Source: Smallanthus sonchifolius (taxonomy: Eukaryota; Streptophyta; Magnoliopsida; Asterales; Asteraceae). Taken from it: a DNA stretch of 64,000 bases. The position numbers were made by a program, and so were the translations under genes. Location: contig CM042023.1 in NCBI GenBank assembly GCA_023525975.1, positions 1,178,001-1,242,000 on the forward strand. The letters are read 5' to 3'. Every line of letters begins with the position of its first letter. The stretch's first letter is position 1. Below the pieces are notes generated by a model, which saw only the letters and a program-made list of their open reading frames with translations, made no database searches and was not told where the DNA came from. Below, piece after piece: positions 11,766-24,232 of this stretch.

Positions 11766-14700
11766 CGTTAATAAAACAAATATAAAGTAAAGCATTGTTT
11801 AAAGTTATATGAGTTACACGTTAATATTTGACACTTTATAGCAAAGCCAAAATGTCATGTCAGCTGTCGTGTTAGATTTTTTATTTATGTTTTAAAAGCA
11901 TATATTTTTTCCTCAACACTATATATTTTTTAATCACCACATTTTTATAAAAATAAACTAAATATGTTAGTGTGGATATAGGGGAATTGGTGCAACATTA
12001 AAGTCGGGTTCCTTTTGCATGTGGCCCACTCCGGATCATAGTGCTCCTTTCTTTAATTGCTTTAAAGGGTCCCACGTGACGCACCACAGGCCCGCATGTT
12101 GCCTAATTTGCCTCTCATCGACCACTCTATTCTAGTTTTGTTTCCATCTCTACGCCAAAATAAACAATTTACTAAAATAACTAGACCTGTTAAAAATATT
12201 TAACTTTATGACTTTTTTATATTGATCAAAATTTTATGCTCTAAAAATCAACTAGTTAACGATATAAATAAGTAAATTAGATTTTAATAATTTAAACTGT
12301 GAATTTATTGGTTTATAATAATTCATCCCGTCAATTTGACCAACGACACATATAACTTTCATTTTTGTTGTCAATGACAATCCTAGTATCATAATCACCA
12401 AAGATTTACATTCGATTTAGCTCAAAGTGATAATTATAAACAAAATGGGAAAACGTACAAACGAAATCGATTGAAAATTAATTGTAAATCTTTCATAATT
12501 ATACTATTAGGATTGTCCTCGATAACGAAAATAAAAGTTAGAGTACAATTGGTCACACTACCAGTATTACTATAATCAGACTATTAGTCATAGTTTTTTT
12601 TATTAAAATCTAATTTATCATATAAATATGAATAAAGAAGCCAGAAATAAAATTTTCAGGAAATGATAAATAACAAGATTTGGCAATCGAAATTTGACGA
12701 GATTTTTATATTTAATTTTTGCTTTAATAAAACCGTTTAGGTTTTATAAAAATGATCCATTTTGCAAGATATGGTGCATGAAGTCAAAAGTGAGTATTTG
12801 GTTGCTTTATATATTTTGGTTACCCCATGAGATTAGCTAAAGCCAAAGCCTAAAGCAAAGGCTAAAACCGTGTGGCGTATTTTAGACCTTCATCTCTTTT
12901 TGCTTTACTTTTGATCATCTTCAAGGAAAGCATCATGCCTACAACAAGTTTTCATAACTAGTCTTTTTTATATATTACACAAAATAACAATTAGTCTTAA
13001 AACTTTCCATTAAAAAGCAATTATTTTCCTTTTAGAACTAGACAAGAAAAGGTTTCAACAACCTAACCTTGATCGGTATCGTTTTTTTATGTTATCATAC
13101 TTGTGATTAATTACTTTGGTGGTTACGTAAAGGCCAATTCAGGCATTGGATCGTTAGCTAAAAGATACGAGTTTTTTTTTTCTTTTTTTGAGATTTTAAA
13201 CTGAAATTTTTGTTCCAACAAAATACAGGTCGTGTTTGAATTACAGTGGAAAAAAAACTAGAAAGCCTTTATCAAAATTTAGGTAATTGATTGTTGCTAA
13301 AAGTTCTCATGAACATAAATAAAAAAGTTGTATTTCATAAACAATAGCAATTTGAACTATAAGATTGAAATAAAAAGTGAAAAAAGATGATTGCATACAA
13401 GAAGAAATATAAGTTATTGGATGTCACTTTCGATCTTTGTCAAGTGTTTCCCCCTATTTCTTACCTATCAAGAAATTTCGGAATCTCATGTTAAAAAGTT
13501 AAAAGGGTAAAGTTTAAAAGCGAAAAAGAATTTCTCCACAAGATAAAGAGATATGATGATGTAGGTTTTGAGTCGGCTAGTTGTTGGTCGTGAAATTATA
13601 GTGTGAAAGAGAAACTAACTAAAAAAGGGTTATTTTAATTTGTCTTTGACAAAAGTATCTGAAGGATTTTTACGTTGCATATTGTAACAAAAGGTTACGT
13701 TGATTGGTTATAAATTATGTTTGTGTACAATGGTCTTTATAATGAGAAATTTAAGAAACAACATTGTTAGTTTTATTATGAGAGTTGAATCTTATGACCA
13801 AGCTCAAACGTAAGAGCAAATATGAAAATATACAAAGAGATAGTGGTTATATAATTAGCGTTATGTATTATTTGGAGGGAATATTTATAGACAAATGATG
13901 TGATGATTATTTCGATATTATAAACTCATTAATGCAATTATTGTAGTGATTAATGTGTTTTAACTCCTGAAACTTTGAGATCCGGAAAAAATATGTCCTT
14001 TGTTTATATGTATCTATTCGTTACATATCCAGACCAATATTCGCTTGGCTTTTTGTCTTTCCTTCAAAAGTCCAAACTAACATTGGTCTAGATGAGAGTT
14101 ATCCTATCTCTATCGAAAGTTCATGAACATGATACCCATATACTTTCCTATTATACAATCGATATGGTTGTTAGTTAGTGCAATAATAAGAAAATTATGT
14201 GGATGTAAGTAACAAATTATTAGTTGTTAAACCATTAGTCAACCATAGTATTTGTAGTGAAAAAAATCTAATAAATATTTAAATAAATAACTAAGAAAAA
14301 GTGTTAAACAACACAACAAAATAAATAACTAAGAAAAAGAGGTTTATGTTAGATTGAGAAATGTTAATAAAATAGACATGATCCTCAAAACGTGGAGGGA
14401 AATATTGGAAATTACCAAGAGATACAACACAATATATGCCTTAAAAAGAATAACCCAATAAATTACAGACGCACTAATATCTCATGGCATTAGAAATTGT
14501 TTTAGAATTTTATTTTTTACAAGTTTTTAATTATGAGATGTTCATTTTCATTCAATTTAACTTCTTATATTATCTTTATTTATTTATCTATCTATTTATT
14601 TATAGAAGTCCAAAAACAAAAGGTAGCTAAAAGTTGTAACTTTGATTCTATTATATAATAAAACACCAAAATTTATATCTTTAGAGAGACGGGAAACCGT

Positions 14701-15618
14701 AAATATTTTCCGATCTTCATATGTGACTTCATAAATAAAATAATTAAATTAAATTAAATTAAAGAAAAAGTAGACCAGGAGAGAATGTAAGCCCGTATAT
14801 TAAGCCCAAAAAAGCCCAAATAAAACGGCTTATTTCAAAATCCTACCGACAAAGTCAAACCGGGTTCCCAAATTGTCAATCTGTTGGGTTTTCATTTCCT
14901 AACATGCAATGATTGAAAATTAAATTTTGGTTAAGAATTTTGGTTAAGAGGGTGTTTGTGATAGCTTATTTAACTCCAAAAGTATTTTTTGTTAAAAGTG
15001 TTTTTTATTAAAAGTGCTTATTGATTTATAACTATCCTAAAAGAGTTTTTAAAAAAGTATTTGGATTAGCTTTTGTGGTAGGAAAAGACAATAAGGCAAT
15101 AAATTGTTTTTTTAATGTTTGGCTTAGCTTATATTTATTGTAAGGTAAAGGGTTGGTAGATTGGTAATTTTATATTCAAAAGGTCATAAAAAGTTTTAAA
15201 AAATCAGGATTTGTGACTTTTTGAAAACAATTTTTTAATACTCATCAAAAAACCAAAATAAAAATGACTTTTATCAATTCCAAACACTTTTTTGACTTAT
15301 TGGCTTTTTAAAAAAGCCAATAAGTCAATAAATCATTTTCATTTGACGAGGTTTCATGTTATGAAAATTTTTTACGTCTAGAAAATTATATTAATCTATA
15401 AAAATATCTTCAATTATATTAACCTTGAAGGGTGGTCAGTCACTAAATAGTCAAGGATTTAAGCAGGAGATCAAGCCTCGTTTAGTTTTACGTTAAGGGA
15501 TTGATGTAAGAGTGGTGGAACTAGAACATTGTAACTAAAAGTAGTAATATATATTTTTCTTTTACATTCTTAAGTGTATACTGTATATCAATTATTATTT
15601 TTACCGATCAATGTATTA
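11766..15618. other. AT-rich region without recognised gene
   Basis: No ORF with codon structure, no transposase and no intact element was found. Two small points: a Helitron-like 5' start TCTATTATATAATAAAAC at about 14648, whose 3' end I cannot place, and a degenerate GGGTGTTTG-type MITE around 14950-15335 that lacks a clean right end. Confidence 0.5.
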
Positions 15619-15623
15619 CTAGT

Positions 15624-17656
15624 TGTAAGGCCTTAGATACGGGAGGCCTTACTCGTTGGATTTACTTATCAACACATGACACATAAACATGAGACATTCA
15701 ACACATCGCAGCGAAAAACGATTAAAACTTTGACATAACAGCGTAAGCATAACATGTCTAATACAAAATAAAGCTTGTCTCAACGACGTAACATAAACAT
15801 AAACGGGATGCTAGACTCTGATCTTCGTGGTAACTCTTCTCGCCAAGACAAGCATCCACGTACATCTACAACCACCTATACTTAACTGATGTGCATACTA
15901 AAAATTAGCAACGCTGAGTGAGTTCTAACGCTTACATAAAACTTTTCATACATAATATAAAAGAATAATTTACCAAAACATACTTGACGCCATTAAGACA
16001 AAACTTTACAAACTTTATTTTCAAAACAGTTTACTGTACTGCCCCCATGGCTAACGGCCATGAACCAACAAGTACTACTAAACCGTCAATTCATGTATCC
16101 TGTACTGTCCCCATGGCTCACATCCATGAACCGACAATACTGTTTAACCGTCAATTCCCTTGTCCTGTACCGCCCTCATGGCTCACATCCATGAAACGAC
16201 GAGTACATGTACTGCCCCCATGGCTAACGGTTATGAACCGACAATACTGGTATTGCCCCCATGGCTAACGACCATGAACCGACAATATCGCTTAACGCTA
16301 CGTGGAGGTTGCGTGGACCTCCTAGCAACCGCCGTCACTCATCCCAGTTGTATAACTGTTAGCGAACCCGAAGGTTCGTACTAATGAGCTTAACCCATAT
16401 CTGACATCTTGTACAAGTAATAACTGTCCCCGAAGGAGCCTTAACAAGTTGGTACACGTTCCCGTAGAATACTGTTCACTTTCTTTTCTTTGATAATGTA
16501 ATGACTTCATAAAAACGTTTACCTTATTTCTTTCATAAAACATCCTTTAACTTGAAACATATATTATACTTTTGTTTATGTATAAAAAACTATAATAAAC
16601 ATTTGTCAAAAATATATCTTTACCTTAATTAAACATAGCTTGAACAAATATTATGTCTTTATTTATGTATATAAAATTTAATAAACGCTGGACATAAATA
16701 ATCTTTACCTTACTTAAACATAGCTTGAACAAATATTATGCATTTTTTTATGTATATAAATATAATAAAGGTTTGCTATAAATAGATCTTTACTTTACTT
16801 AATACGTATTTTTACCTCTTTTAAACTTTTCACTAAAACATAACTTTAACTTTGTTTATTAATATAGAATGTAATAAACGTTTTCCACTAAGTATGCACA
16901 CCACCCCTAAAGCAGGCAAAATGAGGATTAGAACTCACATGGAATCCTAGCTAGAACTTGAACCTCACACAATCTGAATAACCATAACAATACAAAGCAT
17001 ATCAGACTTTGCCCGACATTAGACAATTTCACTACATCTGGGCAAGCGAAACAAGGTCAAGTTCGCTTCATATATACCAGCGAACCTACCAAGCGAACTT
17101 GTTAGTTTCGCTAGCTTTAAGTCCGGCGACTGCGGGCTTTTTCTTCCCCATTCAAACCCTAACTTGCATGAACATGGCGTCTGAATCTGATCAAGACTCG
17201 AACTTTTTACGTCCAAAACGTTGGTTTTCTATTCAGGAGTCTAGATCTAAGCTTTGTTCCCATTTTCATACGTAAAAATCCTACATTTACTCGATTTTAC
17301 TTCAAAACCCAAAAAATTATAAAAACTCAGATCTAAGGTGAATGGTTACCTGAAATTGCTTCCCGTTTGTTGCTACACGCTCTAGAGACTCGCGCCAACG
17401 ATCCTTGGAGCTCGAAAGTGGAAACCGGGACCTTCTCTCTCTCAATCTCTCTCTAGAATTGCGAAAATGAGCATGATGAGGGTGGAGGGGTTGAAGTGGA
17501 GGGGCTGAAGTTGAGGGGCTTTTAAGGGTCCACTCCCCTCCATTTTGGCCCAAGCAACCTAAAGCCCGAGGCCCATGGCTCGTCTCATTTCCCTTTTTCT
17601 TGTTTGTATTTAATTTTCGCGAACGATCTTACGCTTTCGAAATTCGGGATGTTACA
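15624..17656 (-). mobile_element. Solo LTR of a Ty3/gypsy element
   Basis: On the minus strand it starts TGTAACATCCCGAATTTCG and ends ...CCTTACA, 2033 bp. The flanks are ctagt (15619-15623) and caagt (17657-17661), a 5-bp target duplication with one mismatch. No internal domain, primer-binding site or second LTR is present, so it is a solo LTR left by recombination between the two LTRs of a full element. It contains a palindromic tandem repeat (16036-16290). Confidence 0.85.
16036..16290 (-). repeat. Tandem repeat with palindromic CATGG...CCATG cores
   Basis: Five imperfect units begin tactgccccCATGGCTnAC and continue CCATGAACCGACAATACTG. Unit length varies from about 40 to 66 bp because some carry an extra aaccgtcaattc block. 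CATGG and CCATG in each unit can pair as a short hairpin. The units lie inside the solo LTR. Open frames over them are a by-product of the repeat. Confidence 0.75.
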
Positions 17657-17751
17657 CAAGTGCAAAAGTAAATATTGTAATCCAAAATAACAGACGTTTG
17701 AGTTTTTTTATTGTATATTCAAAAATACGCCTATATGATAAAAAATGTTCA

Positions 17752-18186
17752 TCTATACTATATAATAAATAAAGGTTTCTCATGCCACGTGTCGTCTTCA
17801 TATTTATTCTTATCATTTTTTCACACCTATCTTTCTCTTACTAAATACACATCTGCTTTTTCAATAATAATATATTTTTAAATAAATTACTAATTATACT
17901 AATAAAACACATTTATTTTAAATTATCTTTTATTATAATAAACTCTGAAATCTAATTACGTAGCTTATGTTTTCAATCAAATAGTAAATGAAAGTCAAAT
18001 CACATTGAATAGTAATTAATGTATTTTCGAAACCTAATTATATATTAATTTTTACATATTTTTGGATTTTGTTTTCTATTTTTAGTATATGTAATACATT
18101 TTTCTATCTATAAGACATATAAAAAATTAATAATTTTATGTATTAATATTTTTTTAATCCTGTGTAATACACAAGTTATAAACTAG
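17752..18186 (+). mobile_element. Non-autonomous Helitron
   Basis: The 5' end is A|TCTATACTATATAATAAA. Near the 3' end is a hairpin TGTGT-AAT-ACACA, about 10 bases before the terminal CTAG (18183-18186), followed by T. TC start, 3' hairpin, CTAG end and insertion between A and T are the defining Helitron signs. It is 435 bp with no coding capacity. A sister copy is at 39258-39688. Confidence 0.85.
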
Positions 18187-18473
18187 TTAATTATATACAT
18201 AGGAATATATAAAGTTTACGGAAGAAGTTAGTAAATAAATAAATAAAATGATAAAGTGATTAAATAAAGTGAAAAGGTCAAATAAAATGTAATATATCAA
18301 GTAAAGTAGGGAAGGTACAAATAGTGACTAGCCTAAATGTAATATAGACATTGTTTGTATCAATTGAAGTTGACTAGTGACTAGCGGAGCCTGTTTAATT
18401 AAGTCTAAATAAAGTTTGATGCGTCACTATCCCCCTCATACGTTAAAAGTTAAAATAAATACTTTGTTTAGTT

Positions 18474-18655
18474 ACTATTTGGTCCAGTGGTAGCCCGGAA
18501 GTCTCATCATTTAGAAGGTCACCAGTTCGAATCTCGTCTGAAACATAAATGCTTTGGGTGAGTCAGGATTTTCTCGGTGACGGGTTTCCTTCTGAGAGGG
18601 TGGGGCCACCTTGTCATTCGGGTGGAGTTGACTTAGTTTTGCCTTTAAAAAAAAA
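18474..18655 (+). mobile_element. tRNA-derived SINE, second family
   Basis: The head tttggtccagtggtagcccg carries an A box, B box AGTTCGAATCT follows, and the element ends in an A-run. Target duplications are tactttgtttagt (18460-18472) and tacattgtttagt (18656-18668), 12 of 13 identical. The body differs from the 5658-type SINE beyond the tRNA head. Confidence 0.85.
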
Positions 18656-18668
18656 TACATTGTTTAGT

Positions 18669-19781
18669 ATTTTAAATTTCAAAACGTCATAATTATACAA
18701 TAAATTAGTAAGAAAGATCAATTTCTTTTTTTTTTTGTCGTTTCAAATCATCAAATAACCGGTATCCAACACCACCTCACAGGCACCCTCTGATGTTTAA
18801 AAAAATTCTAGCTATATTATCTTCAATCTTCTTCACTTCAACTATTATAACTATAACAATCTGAGAAGTCAAAATATAAAAAGTATCAAATTAGATGTCG
18901 ATATTAAAATAAAGTTTGATACCCAAATCAATTTCTAACAAAGACGGAATATGTATTTAACTTTCAAGTTCTAATATACTTGCTATGTTCAGAAATGATT
19001 TTGGAGCCGATGTTTTTCCTGAAAGCTACATCTTTATTCTTTGGGATAGAGGTATGATTTACCTACATTCTACCATCCATAGACTCTAAATAATTTTGCT
19101 ACTGGTGAGATTCTACTGGGTATATGTAATTATTGACAAAATCACAAAAATAGTCTAGTTTTACTTATGTAGACAACCACCAAATGTAGAAAATGTTATT
19201 GCTTTCTTTTAAATCTACAATTAGCACATATAATCACCATTAACATGACACTCAAATGCCAATATGAGATCATCTCACTTGATAGAGACTCTTTCCTCTT
19301 AGATTGGAAGTCCTGAGTTCGTTAAAAAAAACTCAAATGTGATAAAGTGCGTATTATCAATGCGATCATTAAAGATGTCAGTGTCATTCTCAGTACATTT
19401 TTTTTAATGTCCCAAGTTAAAGGCTTTAAAGTTGTATTAAGATTCTTTCCAAACAACTTTGAAATAGATGTGATTACAATAACATTTTCAAAGTGATTTT
19501 TGTTTAACAGCAAACTCAAGCACAATAATCTACTTATAAATTACATCACTCACTTGTAATGGGACTTGAACCCTTATCATTTGAAAAAAAAATTCCACTA
19601 AACATCTTGATATCATTGAACTATAAGCCATTTGGTATTTTCAACGTGACGTACCATAATTTAATAATACTAAATAAACAATAATTATTTTATTAATTTT
19701 TTTAACGGAGAAATAAAATATGAATCTTGAAAACTTACCTAGAATATCAAGAGATCAACGTAAAACTAAATTTAATACTTT
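18669..19781. other. AT-rich region without recognised gene
   Basis: A weak tRNA-like remnant near 19265-19325 (cacttgatagagac ... gtcctgagttcg) may be an old SINE head. Nothing else was recognised. Confidence 0.45.
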
Positions 19782-20404
19782 GAGTTAAATACGGTTTAAC
19801 AAAAATAACAATTTCAGTTCAAAAGTTTAAATTTGATTTTTTTAGACAAATAGTTTCAGTTTTGTATTAATTAAAGTCCGGTTCACTAACCCTGATATAA
19901 TTTTTCTGTTAAGTATGTATAAAAAGACTATAATACCATTGCTAATAAAAAAATTAAAAATATAAATATATCTACCTACTTTAAAACCCTAAATCCTCCT
20001 CCCATTTCCCCCGGTTCAAGAAAACCACAGCCATCATCTACCTCCACCACCTCCACCGCCCCCTTTCACCTCCGGCCGCCACCTCCATCACCCCCCCAAA
20101 TTTTTGCTCGTTTTTCCGTCGTTTGCTTCTGGGAGGAGAGGACGAGAACCAGTTGATTCGTGGGAGGAGAGGTTGAGGACCAGTTTTTCCGTCGTTTACT
20201 TCTGGGTGGGGAGAACGAGAACCAGTTTTTCCGTCATTTGCGTCATTTTTCCGAAATCAAAGGCCACCATCGTCTGCTTCTTCGTTTGCTTGTGGGCAGA
20301 GGTGGCTCAGTGGCATGTGTGGCATGTGCCTCTGCGCATGACATGTAATTTTGATGTTTTTCGAGGGGCATAAATTTTTTTAAAATTTATAGGGACCGAA
20401 CATG

Positions 20405-20865
20405 TTCTATCCTCAACCTCCATCCGTCATTAGTAATCTCAATTCGCTTTTCCTATTCACTAGTACAATGCGCGCTACAACTAGCAGCCCCTTACTAGTA
20501 AGGGAAAAGGCTAGCGCGCAAGGGCTGATGAAAAGCCAGCAACTTGTTAGGACTAGGTTTTGGCTTGCCCCTTTCTTCTTATTAGGAAGATAGGTTTGGA
20601 ACCCTATACAAGGGGCTGCTTGCTGCTCACCCCTATCTCTAAAGGGGCGCACACTCGTTACCACTAAACGACGAAGCCGGGAGCGGAAGGAGGGACTTGA
20701 ACCCTCAACCTCAGCCTTGGCAAGGCTATGCTCTACCAATTAAGCTATTTCCGCCAGCTACGGTAGTGGCGAAGCACTACAGAGCAATTCACGTATCACT
20801 TGATACGGACGACTTCTGTTTTTCCGCCGGACCACAGTCTTGACCTCCGATCGAGCTACGAATAT
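20405..20865. other. Mitochondrial DNA insertion (NUMT)
   Basis: A GC-richer block unlike its flanks carries a complete plant mitochondrial-type trnG(GCC) plus spacer. The boundaries are estimates from the composition change, from gaccgaacatgttc on the left to ctacgaatatata on the right. Minus-strand open frames across it are a by-product of the structured RNA sequence. An identical stretch in a plant mitochondrial genome would settle origin and age. Confidence 0.75.
20682..20754 (-). tRNA. trnG-GCC: Mitochondrial-type tRNA-Gly(GCC) in the nuclear genome
   Basis: Minus-strand cloverleaf: acceptor GCGGAAA with CTTCCGC, the last pair an A-C mismatch that I recall in the organelle gene too; anticodon loop TTGCCAA giving GCC (Gly); T arm GAGGG-TTCAAGT-CCCTC; discriminator T. 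CCA is not encoded. It is 73 nt; the D loop reads TTAATTGG, which may hold one extra T relative to the mitochondrial copy as I remember it. As a transferred organelle gene it is probably not expressed. Confidence 0.85.
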
Positions 20866-21649
20866 ATATATATATATAATTATATTTTATAAAAAACTAT
20901 AAAGTTTAAACCCATTAAAATTCAAATTTATTTTTGGCCCAAATTTAATTTAAACACAATGGTTTTTTAACTCAATTTAAAATTTTCTAAATATAAGTTC
21001 ATATTCTATGGGTATTTCTCTGTAGTCGCGTTGGGCATTTGAAATCTCGGAGACGCCTCTGTTTGTGGGAGGAGAGGATGAGAACCAGTTGATTCGTGGG
21101 AGGAGGCGAATCAAGCAGACGAATCCCGGTGGGAGGAGATGAATCGTTAGGCGGCGCGAGTAAACCTCCAAGCGGAGACGTTGTTAGGGTTGGCATTGGT
21201 TTGGTCGGTGTTGAGGGTCACCGTTTTCCACCAGTTGGAGACAGAGGGATGGGCGGTTGGTCTGCTCCCTCTCTGCTTCAGATATGGTGGAATCAGTGGT
21301 GGTGGCTGGTGATGGTTTCTAAGTGGTGGTGGCTGGGGAGGATTTTGTTAGTGTTGGTTGTAAAAGAAGAGTAAAGAAGAGAGAGATAAGATAAAGAGGG
21401 AGAGCCAAAGGTTTTCTAATTTTGTATATTCTTTTATGTTTGTATTTATTTTTGTTTTATTTTATTTTTTAATAGTGGGGGTATTTTAGTCTTTAAATAA
21501 AAAGTTAACAGAAAATATGGATTGGGTTAGTAGACTGAATTTTAATTAAAACAAAACTGAAACTATTAGATTAAAAAAGTCAAATTTAAACTGTTGGATT
21601 AAAATGGTTATTTTTATCAAAACACAGAGACTAAAACCGTATTTAACTC

Positions 21650-23090
21650 TCATACTTTTATTGAGGTTCTTGTTCAAAAGATCAACTTGTGAAAAAAAAA
21701 ATATATTATTTTGAAATAATCCAAATACAAATTAAGTTTCTATAGGGGAATTATTAATCTTAGTACATAGAATGTAATATTTAGAATTTGCTACATAGAT
21801 AAAATTTGTAAAAGTTACTTTTAATATAATTATAATATTTTATTATAAATAGTTAGATAAATAATTCATAAAATTTTCGATTTTAGGGCGGAATCAAGCT
21901 TTATATCTAATCGATGAAAATTGGACCCCACCAATAACTCGCATTAGTTATAAAGAGCCACCTACTTAAAATAGGGTCGTAAACGAGCCGAGGCGGATCG
22001 TTTATCTTAACAAGCTGGAATGTTGAGTTTGGACTTTTCTCATAAAAAGCTCAACTCAGTTTGTTTATTTTTAAAAAAATTTAAATTTGTTATTTTCTAT
22101 ACATATTGATATATATTTTTAACAAAAACATAATACATAATTTATAAAGTACAAAATTTATTGAATTCTTCTATATTTTTATATTTATTTTCAATTCACA
22201 TGGATCCTAATCTCCAACTTGAACCTATCTTACAACATTCTCCCGCACCGGACGACACATTGAAATGGGAGCTCGCCGAGTTTCTTGACCAAAAAGTTGT
22301 TGCTAACAATGTTTGGTTGATGGTGTTTACTCTTATGGGGTGGGGTTGTCACACTGAAAAAGGGACGGTGGTGCCGTGTTGGTGTTATATTTTCTAGGGT
22401 TGAGGGTTTCATATGGTGTTGCGTTCCCCGATATTCATGGTGGTTAATGGGGTCAATGGTGGAGATGGCAATTAGTGACGGTGGCAAATTGGGTTGGGGT
22501 GGGGGTGGGGTGGGTTTTATTTTTTTTTATTTAAAATTAGTTTTAAGTTTTTTAATTTCTTTTATTAAGAAGTGACATATACCTTTGGCATTAATACATT
22601 GTACCTTAGACAGATTGACTAAAATACCCTTCAATTTAACAGAGTTAACACTAGAGATCAAAACCGTTACAAAATACGAATCAGAGAGCATGATTTGTTG
22701 AAAGAAACTTTTCTGGACCGAAATAATAAGTGTCCAATCCACATAGACCAAAATAGTAATTTACTCATTTATATCTATTACTATTTAAGTTTTAATTTAA
22801 ACTAGCCAAATGAGTAAGTGAAGGCACCCTAACCAATAAGTTAACGAGCCGATTTGTAGCCACAATTTTTCAAGCCTTTTTCAGAAAGATCTATCCCTAA
22901 TCTAAAAGAAATAAAATTGTTGATTATTCTTACAAAATATAAAACGAAACGTATCAAACTCACCAAAATAATAAGTATTTTAACGTCTATTTGATGTCTT
23001 GTCAAATTAATGCATAAAGATTAAAAAAAAAAAAATCCTATCAAGAAACAAAAACCCTAGTTTCATTCCCTAATATTGTTAGCCCCAAAA
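21650..23090. other. Intergenic, transposon remnants, downstream of the isomerase gene
   Basis: A TIR-like start tagggtcgtaaacgagccgag (about 21970) resembles the complement of the repeat end at 44293. G-rich ggttggggtgggggtggggtggg (about 22493-22515) could form a quadruplex. The segment ending atttactca (about 22768) looks like the right arm of a GAGTAAAT-type TIR element with no left arm. No gene was found. Confidence 0.45.
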
Positions 23091-23882
23091 TCAAAACTCT
23101 GAACACTTATTCCTCACCGTAACTCCAAACTCTCCGGCCACAATCAAAGTAGTCGCCATGTCAATAAACATCCCATGCTCAACAACTCCGGCGAGTCTCA
23201 ACATCGCATCGCCGGCCGCCCTCAAATCCCCAATATCTTTCTTGAAATACAAATCAATTATAAAATTCCCGTTATCCGTCACATACGGCTCACCATTTTC
23301 CGCCGAAACCCTAAGCTTTGCCACACACCCAGATTCTTCAAACAAAGATTGAAGCTTTTGCGCCGTGAATTTCCAACAAAAAGGCACAATTTCCACCGGC
23401 ATCGCCAACCCGCTCCCTCCGACGTAAGCCACCAATTTTGACTCGTCAACAATTACGACGAACTTCTTGCAACAACCCTCGATCATTTTCTCACGGAGCA
23501 ACGATCCGCCGCGGCCTTTGACTAAATTCATATCCGGGTCGACTTCATCCGCTCCGTCGATTGCCAAATCGAGAACCGGGTGGGTGTCAAGATCCGAAAG
23601 AGGTATACCTAAAGACGAGGCTTGTTCGTGGGTTTGGGTGGATGTGGGTATTCCTATTATGTTGGCGAGCTTGCCTTGCCGGAGAAGCTCTCCGATGCGG
23701 TCAATGGCGTGTTTGGCGGTGGTGCCTGTTCCGAGGCCGAGGACCATGCCAGATTCGACAAATTCGACGGCCTTGTAGGCGGCGATTTTCTTGAGTTCGT
23801 CTTGGGTTAAAATGAGGTGCGGTGGTGAAGACATTACGGCGGCGGGGTTGGCTTTTTTCGATCCGAGGTAAGCCAGAGCCAT
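23091..23882 (-). CDS. RPI: Ribose-5-phosphate isomerase A, cytosolic type
   Basis: One uninterrupted exon of 263 codons. The enzyme interconverts ribose 5-phosphate and ribulose 5-phosphate in the non-oxidative pentose phosphate pathway. Visible RpiA motifs: phosphate-binding GLGTGTTAKHAI (about residues 49-60), IPTSTQTHEQA (78-88), DGADEVD (109-115) with the catalytic aspartates, LVKGRGGSLLREK (120-132) with the lysine and glutamate that match Lys94 and Glu103 of the E. coli enzyme, and a C-terminal EHGMFI. The start at 23882 is the first in-frame ATG and gives a short N-terminal extension without a plastid transit peptide, so a cytosolic location is inferred. Length and lack of introns fit Arabidopsis RPI1/RPI2 (At1g71100, At2g01290) as I recall them. 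The gene looks intact. KGRGG replaces the common KGGGG. Confidence 0.95.
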   Translation of the reverse strand: MALAYLGSKKANPAAVMSSPPHLILTQDELKKIAAYKAVEFVESGMVLGLGTGTTAKHAIDRIGELLRQGKLANIIGIPTSTQTHEQASSLGIPLSDLDTHPVLDLAIDGADEVDPDMNLVKGRGGSLLREKMIEGCCKKFVVIVDESKLVAYVGGSGLAMPVEIVPFCWKFTAQKLQSLFEESGCVAKLRVSAENGEPYVTDNGNFIIDLYFKKDIGDLRAAGDAMLRLAGVVEHGMFIDMATTLIVAGEFGVTVRNKCSEF

Positions 23883-24027
23883 CTGAACAGTATTTAAGGG
23901 GAATTTGGCCGAAGAATCGTAGGTTTTAAAATTGGATTTTACTGTTAGGGTTTTGAAAATCCTTGAAAATTGGAAAGAAGAGACTCGGAGAGAGAAACCT
24001 GTGAGGATTTCGGTAGAAGGATGCGGG

Positions 24028-24038
24028 TATTTATAAAA
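24028..24038 (-). promoter_or_regulatory. TATA box of the isomerase gene
   Basis: The minus strand reads TTTTATAAATA, about 150 bases upstream of the start codon at 23882. It leaves a purine-rich leader of about 120 bases. Confidence 0.6.
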
Positions 24039-24232
24039 GAGAAAATAACGAAAATATTTATTTTTATAAACTTATTTTTAGTTATTTCCGAAATAAATCT
24101 TGTATACTTTTACTCTTCTATTAATTTAATGAAGATAATATTATTAAATGATTATTACGTCGACTTTATGATGGGGGTATGATGTTTCCTTAGCAAGGTA
24201 AAGATTAAAGCAAACCTTGAACGACATAACAT

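Larger units (their letters stand above)
19782..21649. mobile_element. Mutator-like long-TIR element carrying a mitochondrial DNA insert
   Basis: The left end GAGTTAAATACGGTTT and right end AAACCGTATTTAACTC are inverted, and the similarity continues for roughly 190 bp with gaps. The flanks are taatacttt (19773-19781) and tcatacttt (21650-21658), a 9-bp duplication with one mismatch. The interior holds GC-rich blocks, including a repeated phrase gggaggagagg.tgag.accag (near 20130, 20160 and 21070), and the mitochondrial insert at 20405-20865. No transposase is recognisable. Confidence 0.75.

Noticed and set aside
15984..16384. Two overlapping repeat-containing open frames
   Set aside because: They come from the tandem array in the solo LTR and the frame differs between units.
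19265..19330. Possible tRNA gene
   Set aside because: It has A- and B-box-like fragments only. No acceptor stem can be folded, so it is mentioned only as a remnant.
20413..20739. Minus-strand 108-codon open frame over the tRNA-Gly
   Set aside because: It overlaps the mitochondrial tRNA and spacer. The phrase VEHSLAKAEVEGSSPS is a well-known false translation of a tRNA sequence.
23158..23810. Several plus-strand open frames opposite the isomerase gene
   Set aside because: They are shadows of the GC-rich antisense coding sequence, with no independent motif or start context.
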